From an uncultured bacterium (GTDB lineage Bacteria > Cyanobacteriota > Vampirovibrionia > Gastranaerophilales > Gastranaerophilaceae): a DNA stretch of 64,000 nucleotides. Positions 8,128 through 15,594 of this stretch are shown in pieces; within the stretch, counting starts at the first letter, position 1; each line of letters opens with the position of its first letter. Location: contig CATLLN010000001.1 of the NCBI GenBank assembly GCA_950022695.1, positions 541,901-605,900 of the forward strand. The letters run 5' to 3'. The position numbers and the translations under genes were made by a program. The notes beneath the pieces were generated by a model. The model ran no database searches and was not told the origin of the DNA. It saw nothing but the letters and a program-made list of their open reading frames with translations.

Positions 8128-9429
8128 ATGATTACATATTCTATTATTCTGGTTTTAATTTTAATACTTGTTGTATCAATGTTTAATGAGTTATTTTTAT
8201 ACGGTATTGTATCAACTCTTTTATTTATTTTGTTACTGCCGTTTTATTACATTGTGAGAGTTTTTAATGGCAAATTCTTATATGGTTGGAAAGAAAAGCT
8301 GGGATTTTTTCAACCTCAAAGTTTAGGTGATAAGGTAATAATGTATCATGGAGTTTCTGTTGGTGAAATTATTGCTTTAGAAAATCTAATTAAAAAAACA
8401 AAAGAAGAATTTCCTGATTATAAAATCGTAGTTACTACAGGTACTAAAACAGGTCAAGAAATTGCTCAGAAGAAATTTTCAAATGTTGCAGATTTTATTA
8501 CTTATTTCCCTTTTGATATTTTTTTCTGTGTAGATTCTTTTTTGACAAAAATTAAACCAACTATTGTTTTAATTGCCGAAACTGAATTGTGGCCGGTATT
8601 TTCTTTTTCATGCCGCGCAAGAAACATAAAACTTTATACAATTAATGGAAGAATGTCTGATTCAACTTATAATTTGTATAAGTTATTCAAATTCTTTTTT
8701 AAACCTGTGTTATCAAAATATACAAAAATTCTTACACAAAGTGAAATAGACAAAAATAAACTTGTCTCAATCGGAGCTCCTGTTGATAGAACCTTTGTTA
8801 TGAAGAATCTTAAATTTGATGTAAAAAAATCAGATGAAACCGTTGATATCGGACAAGCTGACTATAGAGTCATTATTGCCGGCAGTACACATAAAGGTGA
8901 AGATGAAATAATTCTTGAAATTTTTAAAGAAAAACACCAAAAATATTCTGATACAAAATTACTTCTTGTGCCTCGTCATTTGACTAGATTGTCTCAAATT
9001 ACACCTATTCTTGATACTTTAGGGCTAGGCTATGGATTGCGCTCTAAAGGTGACACATTCAAAGAAAAAGATGTAATTATTCTTGATACAATGGGTGAAC
9101 TTTCAAAGATGTATTCAATATGTGATTTTGCGTTTATTGGTGGAAGTTTTAATAAAACAGGCGGTCACAATCCTTTGGAAGCTTCTGTGTATTCAAAACC
9201 TACTATTACAGGACCATCTATTCATAATTTCCGTGATATTTATTGGCTGCTTGCACGTACAAATGCTGGAAAAATCGTTAAAAATCCTAAAGAATTAAGT
9301 GAATATATTGAAAAACTTTTATCTGATAAAGAGTTTTATCAGCAGGCTTGCAAAGATTGTGAAACAGTGTTTAACGATCAGCAAGGCGCATTAGATGTTG
9401 TAATTAATGAATTAAAACAAGCTATATAA
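8128..9429 (+). CDS. waaA: 3-deoxy-D-manno-octulosonic acid (Kdo) transferase
   Basis: Transfers Kdo from CMP-Kdo to lipid A precursor at the inner membrane, so the organism makes lipopolysaccharide. An N-terminal membrane anchor (first about 50 residues) is followed by the GT-B domain: YHGVSVGEI, VVTTGTKTGQ, ETELWP (acceptor-binding Glu), AGSTHKGEDEI and FIGGSFNKTGGHNPLE (nucleotide-sugar site). An ATG also exists at 8095. I prefer 8128 because a TATAAT box (8113-8118) lies between the two and only nine bases before 8128. Neither start has a Shine-Dalgarno. Divergent from folK. Confidence 0.93.
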   Translation: MITYSIILVLILILVVSMFNELFLYGIVSTLLFILLLPFYYIVRVFNGKFLYGWKEKLGFFQPQSLGDKVIMYHGVSVGEIIALENLIKKTKEEFPDYKIVVTTGTKTGQEIAQKKFSNVADFITYFPFDIFFCVDSFLTKIKPTIVLIAETELWPVFSFSCRARNIKLYTINGRMSDSTYNLYKLFKFFFKPVLSKYTKILTQSEIDKNKLVSIGAPVDRTFVMKNLKFDVKKSDETVDIGQADYRVIIAGSTHKGEDEIILEIFKEKHQKYSDTKLLLVPRHLTRLSQITPILDTLGLGYGLRSKGDTFKEKDVIILDTMGELSKMYSICDFAFIGGSFNKTGGHNPLEASVYSKPTITGPSIHNFRDIYWLLARTNAGKIVKNPKELSEYIEKLLSDKEFYQQACKDCETVFNDQQGALDVVINELKQAI

Positions 9430-9458
9430 AAATGGTGAACTAAAGAAGGAGAGAAATT

Positions 9459-10228
9459 ATGAAAATAACAAACGAATTAAGAAAGCGGGGGGGGGTAACT
9501 GCTTAAAGCTTATTTTAGGCGTTTTTGAGCTATCTCCTAAAAAAGCATTTACATTAGCTGAAACATTAATTACTCTTGGCATCATTGGAGTTGTTACAAC
9601 GATTACTATTCCGACTTTAATGACTAAGATTAAAAATCACCAAATTGAGACTGTATTGAAAGAGGACTATTCGATTTTACAGCAGATGATGATTTCTGCA
9701 AATGAAGAAGGTGCTATAAGTTCTATTCCAAAAAATAATAATATGGATTTGATGCGTGCTTGGTTTGAAACTTATATGCTTCCATATATAAAAGTTGCGC
9801 GAGTTTGTTATGATGAAAAAGGTTGTTGGGCTGAAACCAAAAAACTTAATGGCGTAATTCAACATTCATATTCAAATTATCCGGGATGTGGAGTAAAATC
9901 AATAGGTATGGTTCTTAATAATGGAAGTTTTGTATGTCTAGATGATTTTGGTCCGGATCAAATGAAATCTGTATTTGGTATAAAAACTTCTGTAAGTAAA
10001 GAAGTTACTCTTGTATTTTATATTGATACAAATGGTATTAAGCCGCCTAATGTATTTGGAAAAGATATTTATATTCTAGGTTTCAAAGAAGAATTAGGAA
10101 GATTAGTTCCTGCCGGAACAGATACTACAAACGCAGAACAGGTTAAAGATTGCAGCAAAACCGGTACTGGCTTCTTTTGTTTATCTCTTGTTAAAAATCG
10201 CGGTTGGAAACTTGTTGATATTAAATAA
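9459..10228 (+). pseudogene. prepilin-like gene interrupted at a poly-G tract (possibly phase-variable)
   Basis: An ATG at 9459 with RBS AAGGAG gives MKITNELRKRGGVTA and then a stop. It passes through a run of nine Gs at 9487-9495. In another frame the sequence continues GNCLKLILGVFELSPKKAFT, then LAETLITLGIIGVVTT and about 200 further residues to 10228. One additional G (ten instead of nine) would join both parts into a 256-residue prepilin with an unusually long leader. The C-terminal part keeps the motif DTNGIKPPNVFGKD shared with the other prepilins. So this is a frameshifted gene, a slipped-strand on/off locus, or a sequencing error in a homopolymer. The 3' open frame from the ATG at 9620 lacks the leader and is unlikely to be functional alone. 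Confidence 0.75.
9486..9503. repeat. poly-G tract with TAACTGCT, first copy
   Basis: C-G9-TAACTGCT, identical to 52870-52887, at the break point of the prepilin gene. A shorter related sequence, G6-TAACAG, is at 19171 within a hairpin. Confidence 0.6.
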
Positions 10229-10232
10229 TTAC

Positions 10233-10270
10233 AAAATGCCGGCATTGAATTTATTCAATGCCGGCATTTT
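10233..10270. terminator. bidirectional intrinsic terminator
   Basis: An 18-base perfect inverted repeat (10233-10250 with 10253-10270), rich in GCCGGC, has flanking A and T runs. It separates the plus-strand prepilin from the minus-strand exb/ton genes. Confidence 0.9.
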
Positions 10271-10285
10271 GTTTTATAAGAATTA

Positions 10286-10666
10286 TTAAATTTGGTCAAG
10301 TGATATAGCTTTTACTCCTGCATATCTTGCTTTATCCATAAGTTTTGCAACTGCACCGTGGGTTGAATCCCCATCAGCCTGAATTAAAAGCCCGTCAGGA
10401 TAGTTTTTAATTTCCTGGCTTAAGATTGTTCCCAGCATATCAGGAGAAATTTCTTCATTATGGATGAAGTATTTGTCATTTTGAGAAACAACAACTGTCA
10501 AGATTTGAGGATCTTTATCAATCTGACTTTGCTCAACATTTTCCGGAACTGTAAGACTTATACCTTGCTGATCCAGTAAAGGTGCGATTACCATCATAAT
10601 AATCAGCAAAACCAGAAAGATATCTGTTAATGGTGTGATATTGATTTCGTTAAATGTTTCTCTCAT
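10286..10666 (-). CDS. exbD: ExbD/TolR-family biopolymer transport protein (second copy)
   Basis: 126 residues. It has a single N-terminal membrane helix starting INITPLTDIFLVLLIIMMV, with the conserved Asp (TD-I-F-L-V) that carries protons in the ExbB-ExbD motor. A periplasmic domain follows (LLIQADGDSTHGAVAKLMDKA). It overlaps the upstream exbD by one base (TAATG), with an RBS inside the upstream gene, so the two are translationally coupled. It is shorter than its neighbour, and the two share the whole helix almost identically. It works with ExbB and TonB to energise the outer membrane. Confidence 0.92.
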   Translation of the reverse strand: MRETFNEINITPLTDIFLVLLIIMMVIAPLLDQQGISLTVPENVEQSQIDKDPQILTVVVSQNDKYFIHNEEISPDMLGTILSQEIKNYPDGLLIQADGDSTHGAVAKLMDKARYAGVKAISLDQI

Positions 10667-11133
10667 TATTCTCCGTCCTGTGGAATTTCTACATTTTTAT
10701 TTTTTTCAAGTTCTTTTTGCTCTTTTTTATTTAAAGGTTCGCCTGCAACTACAAGTTTTTTGTATTCTGCATTTTGTGCAGCGTTCATTACATCCATAAT
10801 AGTTGCGCTTTTAATTGTTTTATCTGCTTTTACAATCACTTCCGGAGCTTCGATATCGCCTTTAGCTGCAATTAACTTGTCTGTTAATTGTGCATTTTGG
10901 ATACTTTCGCCGTTGACAAACATTGCTCCGTCTTTTGTAATAGATACGGTAACCTTTGATTCTTCAATATTTACTCCGTTGTTAACCTCCGGAACTTCAA
11001 CGGCATTATCCATTGATTGGAATGAAGGTGCAACAACCATCATTATGATTAACAGAACCAGAAAGATATCTGTTAACGGTGTAATATTGATTTCATTGAA
11101 CATTTTTTGTTTTTTATTTGTTGAAAAAGCCAT
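10666..11133 (-). CDS. exbD: ExbD/TolR-family biopolymer transport protein (first copy)
   Basis: 155 residues. The helix NEINITPLTDIFLVLLIIMM includes the proton-carrying Asp. The periplasmic domain contains VIVKADKTIKSATIMDVMN. A charged tail (KKEQKELEKNKNVEIPQ) extends it beyond the downstream copy. The presence of two different ExbD proteins next to a single ExbB suggests a heteromeric or dual-purpose motor; which copy pairs with TonB cannot be told from sequence. Confidence 0.92.
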   Translation of the reverse strand: MAFSTNKKQKMFNEINITPLTDIFLVLLIIMMVVAPSFQSMDNAVEVPEVNNGVNIEESKVTVSITKDGAMFVNGESIQNAQLTDKLIAAKGDIEAPEVIVKADKTIKSATIMDVMNAAQNAEYKKLVVAGEPLNKKEQKELEKNKNVEIPQDGE

Positions 11134-11145
11134 TTTCTTTACCTG

Positions 11146-11796
11146 TTATAAGTTAACTTTTGATGATGAATATTTTGTTTGAGTTTCGTTTTCAGCATCT
11201 ACAAAGCTTAAGAATAATAATTTAATAAGCTGGAAGTCGTCTTCGTAGTGTTTAACAATTGATTGGAAAGAGTTGAAGAAAATAACCGCAACAATCGCAA
11301 CACCAAGACCGAAAGCTGTAGCAATCAATGCTGAACCGATACCTGAAGCAACTGTTGCTGCCTGATTTCCTGAATCAGCTAAGATGTTGAATGTCAAAAG
11401 AATTCTGACAACAGTACCAAACAAACCTAAGAATGGTGCTACACCGCCGATTGTACCTAAAATTGTTAAGTGGCTTTCAAGTTTTCTTGTAGCTAATGCT
11501 GCTGAAATATCAAATGAACGTGAAAATCCGTTTCTTTGTTCAGAGAAAATTCTGACAGCTTCTTCAATAACTTCACCGATAACACCGCCGCAGCGAACTG
11601 CTGTATTTTGTGCTGCAGATAAGTCATTTTTTGATAAGTTTTTGTTTAATTCTCTCATGTAGATTGTAATATCACGTTGGTTTTTTTGATAGAAAGACCA
11701 TTTGTTGATTACAACGCCCAGTACCAAAATTGAACATGCAAAGATTGGTAACAATACCGGCCAGTCCATTTTAATTGACTCTAATAATAATTCCAT
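11146..11796 (-). CDS. exbB: ExbB/TolQ/MotA-type proton channel protein
   Basis: 216 residues with three membrane helices: an N-terminal one (about 14-32), and two C-terminal ones starting at GTIGGVAPFLGLFGTV and GSALIATAFGLGVAIVAVIFF. The loop sequence and conserved Thr/Gly pattern fit the MotA_TolQ_ExbB proton channel family. The RBS is GAGGAT. It lies 12 bases upstream of exbD in the same direction, downstream of tonB, giving the order tonB-exbB-exbD-exbD. Confidence 0.93.
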   Translation of the reverse strand: MELLLESIKMDWPVLLPIFACSILVLGVVINKWSFYQKNQRDITIYMRELNKNLSKNDLSAAQNTAVRCGGVIGEVIEEAVRIFSEQRNGFSRSFDISAALATRKLESHLTILGTIGGVAPFLGLFGTVVRILLTFNILADSGNQAATVASGIGSALIATAFGLGVAIVAVIFFNSFQSIVKHYEDDFQLIKLLFLSFVDAENETQTKYSSSKVNL

Positions 11797-11831
11797 AGTT
11801 TTTTATCCTCATTTCTTGTAATAACTTTTCC

Positions 11832-13073
11832 CTAATATCTTGTTGCTCCAAATACATTATAGTCAAATGTGAATTGGATATCTATGCTTTGTCCTTTGAA
11901 TTCCGGCGGAAGCGGTCTGAACGGAGCGGCTAAGTGAACCGCGTTAAGTGCAGCCTTATCAGCGTTTGGTAATCCTGAAGATTTAAATACCGAACAAGAT
12001 AATAATCTTCCGTCTTTAGCGATTTTGAATAAAAGAACAACACGTTTACTTTCGTTTCCTTTTGGCGGATCCCAGTTCATTTTGATTCTTCTTTGAAGTT
12101 CTCTCATGTATGGTCCGAAATCAGGTTCGCGAATTGCATCAATTCCCGGACGTCCTCCGCCTCCACCAGGGTTTCCGCCTCCGGAGCCAGAACCTTTACC
12201 ATATCCTGAGCCTGTTCCTGATGACCCTGAACCGGTTTTACCTGAACCAGATGATGCCAGTTTATTCCCGGAACCTGAACCTACAGGTGCAAGTGAAGGA
12301 TTTGGAGAATATGTTCCGCTTCCTTTGGTTCCGCCTTTATTTGAAGAACCTGAACCGCTGATTGGACCTGTTGCATATTGACCGGCTTTTGTTCCTCCAG
12401 GTGGAACAGGAACTTTAAACGGTGAATTGGTTGGTTTTTGTACTGTTTTTGGTGTCATTGGCGGTTTTACAGAAGGTCTTGCTGTAGGTGGCTGTGGTTT
12501 TGCCACTTGAGGTTTTGGAACTGCCTGTTGAACCGTTGGTGACGGTGTAATATTTTTCTGAGGTGTTGTCACCTTTGGTTGTGATTGAGTTGGAGTTTTT
12601 TGCGGTGCAACACTTTGTGTAATTTTATTTACAATAGATTGTTTTTTAGGCGCCGGAGCAGGTGATGATGGTGCAGGTTTTGATGCAGGCTTAGATGATG
12701 GCATAGATACCGGTTTTTTAGGATCATTTATGCCGCCAGTTCTTGAATTCCTGTCTGCTCTGAATCTTGTATTAGGATCTTTTGGTTTTTCTTCCTTATC
12801 TACAAGTACAAATTCGATGTCATTAACTTTAGGTTTTGGTTTTTCAAATATGTTATAAATCCCAAAGAATGCAAGTATTGTTATTACAAGCCAAAAAACA
12901 ACGATAGCTGCAGGGTGTAAAATTGCAGAAATTGTCATTGCTTTTTTTAGAGGGATTGCTTCTTTATCCTCTCTTGTTACTGCGGGCATTCTGTATTCAA
13001 GATGTTTTGATGAAATCCCTGATTCTTGTTCTAAACTATTTGTACTGTTTGTGTATCTACCTAATATTGACAT
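11832..13073 (-). CDS. tonB: TonB-family energy transducer with Pro-rich and Gly/Ser-rich linkers
   Basis: About 413 residues from the ATG at 13073; a longer TTG-started frame at 13091 is less likely, since AGGGAAG lies just before the ATG. There is one inner-membrane helix near 50-72 (AAIVVFWLVITILAFFGIY). A Pro/Lys/Thr-rich stretch (about 110-230) and a Gly/Ser-rich stretch (about 235-310) span the periplasm. A TonB/TolA-like C-terminal domain follows (RELQRRIKMNWDPPKGNESK, then VFKSSGLPNADKAALNAV). It couples the proton gradient to outer-membrane transporters. The low-complexity linkers cause proline-rich shadow frames on the other strand. No TonB-dependent receptor is in the window. Confidence 0.92.
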   Translation of the reverse strand: MSILGRYTNSTNSLEQESGISSKHLEYRMPAVTREDKEAIPLKKAMTISAILHPAAIVVFWLVITILAFFGIYNIFEKPKPKVNDIEFVLVDKEEKPKDPNTRFRADRNSRTGGINDPKKPVSMPSSKPASKPAPSSPAPAPKKQSIVNKITQSVAPQKTPTQSQPKVTTPQKNITPSPTVQQAVPKPQVAKPQPPTARPSVKPPMTPKTVQKPTNSPFKVPVPPGGTKAGQYATGPISGSGSSNKGGTKGSGTYSPNPSLAPVGSGSGNKLASSGSGKTGSGSSGTGSGYGKGSGSGGGNPGGGGGRPGIDAIREPDFGPYMRELQRRIKMNWDPPKGNESKRVVLLFKIAKDGRLLSCSVFKSSGLPNADKAALNAVHLAAPFRPLPPEFKGQSIDIQFTFDYNVFGATRY

Positions 13074-13143
13074 TTTCTTCCCTAACAACAAATATTTTTT
13101 ATCTCTTATTTGTTAATGATTTTATTTTAAAGTTTCAATAATA

Positions 13144-13860
13144 TTATTGCCCGAATGACTTATCTTCATTATTAACCGGGTTCACAGTTATCGGTTGTGT
13201 AAGTATAAGGTCGATTACTGTATTAACGGGTATAACAACATCGTTGCCTTTATCCCAAATTGATTTAACAAGTCCGCCGCCAGAACCCACTGCTGTTGCT
13301 AAAGCTGTACCACGACCGATACTTCCTCCTGCAAGAGGGGAAATTACAACACCTGCTAAAGCTCCTGCGCTTGCGCCGACTGCTATATCTTTTGCGTATT
13401 CTTTTGTGGTATCAAGTGCAGTTCCACCGATGAGCGTGCCTGTATTATCGTCTGTTTTTACAACTGCAGAAATTGGGATTGTTTGCCCCATTGGTGTAAT
13501 AATTTGGGTAAATCTTAAAGTTAACTTACCGTTTAAACTTCCGTGTTTAGCTTTTGATGTTTCGATTACTGTTCCGTATATTGAACTTCCTGCAGGTGCA
13601 ATTTTGCTGCCGTTATAATACAAATCCGAACTCAAAGCAAGAGTTACGCTTTGACCTGTTACAGCGTTTTCTGAGCTTACAGGTGATGTTACAACTGCCT
13701 TAAACGTTTCACCTGCCGGAACTGTTACAACTCTACCTTTTAAGGTTGTCGGAAGTTGGTAACTCTGTGGTTCTGTATTTTGCTGCAGGTTGAAATTTGG
13801 TGCCGCAAATGCACAATTAACCGAAAACAATATTACAGACAATATAAATAATTTTTTCAT
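13144..13860 (-). CDS. secreted hypothetical protein, glycine-zipper region
   Basis: 238 residues with a clear signal peptide (MKKLFILSVILFSVNCAFA, cleaved before APNF). A beta-rich body follows with VTVPAGETFKAVVTSPVSSE and IAPAGSSIYGTV. A small-residue segment (about 165-205: GASAGALAGVVISPLAGG) resembles glycine zippers of envelope proteins. It shares phrasing and layout with the next upstream gene, so they are probably paralogues. A good promoter lies at 13892-13919. Its place next to the TonB set suggests an envelope role, but no function is known. Confidence 0.7.
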   Translation of the reverse strand: MKKLFILSVILFSVNCAFAAPNFNLQQNTEPQSYQLPTTLKGRVVTVPAGETFKAVVTSPVSSENAVTGQSVTLALSSDLYYNGSKIAPAGSSIYGTVIETSKAKHGSLNGKLTLRFTQIITPMGQTIPISAVVKTDDNTGTLIGGTALDTTKEYAKDIAVGASAGALAGVVISPLAGGSIGRGTALATAVGSGGGLVKSIWDKGNDVVIPVNTVIDLILTQPITVNPVNNEDKSFGQ

Positions 13861-13891
13861 TAAATTGCTCCCTAAGACATAATATAACTAT

Positions 13892-13919
13892 ATTTTACTC
13901 CATATATTAATTTTGTCAA
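13892..13919 (-). promoter_or_regulatory. sigma-70-type promoter for the 13144-13860 gene
   Basis: On the minus strand TTGACA (13919-13914), 16 bases, then TAAAAT (13897-13892). It is followed by GGGAGC as RBS just before the ATG at 13860. Confidence 0.7.
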
Positions 13920-13924
13920 TTTGT

Positions 13925-14533
13925 TTACTCGGTTATAGTGTGAGTAATACCTGTTGGAGCTGTCAGTATAATTATTTGTTGATCTCCTGCAGGAATTTTA
14001 GTATGAGTTCCCATACTTCTTTTACCGCCCGGTCTTAATTGAAGAGTTGCAGCTCTGTGATTCCAGGAAATTCCCTGAAACTTACCTTGGTAATGCGGTA
14101 TTTTAACCCATTCTGATGGTGGTGTAAGTTCTCCGCCTATCAGGTTATTGTTTGAAGTATAAATATAACCTTTTGTTGGAATCTCAAACCCGTCAGGCAT
14201 TAAGATTTTTGTAATTTTTATTTTCATAGATGCATTTGTGCCGATTACAGGCTCATTGATTTTTTCTATATATCCGAAGAATTCTGTATTTCTTGGAATT
14301 ATGTTTGTCTCATACATAAAAAGGTCACTTGTTGCAATGAATTTTAATTTATAACCTTCAGGACAGGTTTCTGTTGAAATTTCCTGAGTGGTCATAACTG
14401 GAATAAATGAACCTACAGGAAGTACAATTTCATCATAATCACGCATTTCGAGTGTATTAACTTCAAATTCTTCGGCTTGTACCGGAATATTTATAATAAA
14501 TATCGCAGTTAATAATATTAATAATCTTTTCAT
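13925..14533 (-). CDS. secreted hypothetical protein, paralogue of downstream gene
   Basis: 202 residues from the ATG at 14533; a longer frame reaches 14629, but the signal peptide MKRLLILLTAIFIINIPVQA marks the true start. The body has IVLPVGSFIPVMTTQEIST and IIPRNTEFFGYIEKIN, the same 'promised range of values then stabilising strand' pattern as the 13144-13860 protein. It is therefore probably secreted to the periplasm or surface. A near-consensus promoter ends only seven bases before the ATG and there is no Shine-Dalgarno, so translation may be leaderless. Confidence 0.72.
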   Translation of the reverse strand: MKRLLILLTAIFIINIPVQAEEFEVNTLEMRDYDEIVLPVGSFIPVMTTQEISTETCPEGYKLKFIATSDLFMYETNIIPRNTEFFGYIEKINEPVIGTNASMKIKITKILMPDGFEIPTKGYIYTSNNNLIGGELTPPSEWVKIPHYQGKFQGISWNHRAATLQLRPGGKRSMGTHTKIPAGDQQIIILTAPTGITHTITE

Positions 14534-14540
14534 AAGAGTT

Positions 14541-14568
14541 ATTATAACAGTTTTTTTATTTTTATCAA
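14541..14568 (-). promoter_or_regulatory. promoter placing the transcript start at the ATG
   Basis: On the minus strand TTGATA (14568-14563), 16 bases, TATAAT (14546-14541), then seven bases and the ATG at 14533. A normal transcription start would fall on or next to the start codon. Confidence 0.7.
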
Positions 14569-14619
14569 CAGGGGTAAATGTATAGCGTGAATGTATTTGT
14601 TGTACAAATTTCAAACTAA

Positions 14620-15594
14620 TTATACACACTGAACTGAGTTTTCTTTTCTTATGTACTCAATATATTCTAAGATTTTATTATAATCGTCTTCAATAACCAT
14701 AACTCCACGGATTTTTGAAGCATTTCTAATTCCTGCAATATAGTAAGGGTAAAATTTTCTAAAAAACTTTATTGCTACAGCTTCTCCACGTAATTTGATT
14801 TCTTCATCAAGATGCCATTTCATCATATCAAGTTTTTCATCCAAAGATGGTTCAGGGAGTTTTTCTCCGGTTTTAAGATAATGTGCAACGCGTCCTATTA
14901 ATGTCGGGTCACCAAGTATTCCTCTGCCTATTGCAATTCCGTCAGCCTTACTTTTTTCCAGGCATTCAACAGCAGTTTCAATTGATGTTATATCTCCGTT
15001 AGCAAAAACCGGCACATCTACATTCTCTTTCAGCAGGCGGATTTTTTCCCAATCTGCTTTCCCTGCATAAAACTGTGAGCGGGTTCTGCCGTGAATTGTT
15101 ATAAATTCTGCTCCGGCTTCTTGCATTTGCTGGCCAAATTCTACAAAATTCATCTCATCTGCAGTGTACCCAAGACGAAATTTTACACTTACAGGTTTAT
15201 TAGTACCTTCTTTAACCGCTTTTACAAGGTCAGCAGCAAGTGATGGGTTACGCATTAAGGCTGCTCCGTCCTGACCTTTTACGACTTTATTAACAGGACA
15301 TCCCATATTTATATCAAGCATATCTGCAAATTGAGTTAGATATTGTGAAGCACCTCTCATTAGATGAGGTTTGTGACCGTTTATTTGATAAACTATCGGG
15401 TGGTGTGTTTCATCAAGTTTAGTGATTTCTGTTCGAACATTTTGAGCCAAAAATTCAGAACTAATCATCTCGGTTGTTAAAAGTGCATCCGGTGCATATT
15501 TTCTTACAAGCGAACGCAAGACATAATCAGTTATACCTGCCATTGGAGCAAGTGAAACTTTGCTTTGTATTAAGTTTTGAACTCTATTTTGCAT
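14620..15594 (-). CDS. dus: tRNA-dihydrouridine synthase (DusB-type)
   Basis: 324 residues. It reduces uridine to dihydrouridine in the D-loop of tRNA using FMN and NAD(P)H. SLAPMAGITDYVLR at about 14-27 is the FMN/substrate motif. NMGCPVNKVVKGQDGAALM near 96-114 holds the catalytic Cys. ITIHGRTRSQFYAGKADW, VPVFANGDI and DGIAIGRGILGDP complete the Dus barrel. The first residues overlap the end of the upstream TPR gene by 11 bases, so the two form an operon. Which of the Dus subfamilies it belongs to cannot be settled by eye; DusB is the best guess. Confidence 0.93.
   Translation of the reverse strand: MQNRVQNLIQSKVSLAPMAGITDYVLRSLVRKYAPDALLTTEMISSEFLAQNVRTEITKLDETHHPIVYQINGHKPHLMRGASQYLTQFADMLDINMGCPVNKVVKGQDGAALMRNPSLAADLVKAVKEGTNKPVSVKFRLGYTADEMNFVEFGQQMQEAGAEFITIHGRTRSQFYAGKADWEKIRLLKENVDVPVFANGDITSIETAVECLEKSKADGIAIGRGILGDPTLIGRVAHYLKTGEKLPEPSLDEKLDMMKWHLDEEIKLRGEAVAIKFFRKFYPYYIAGIRNASKIRGVMVIEDDYNKILEYIEYIRKENSVQCV

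Noticed and set aside
12106..12381. Plus-strand proline/glutamate-rich frames
   Set aside because: They mirror the Gly/Ser-rich linker of the minus-strand tonB gene and have no RBS or family pattern.
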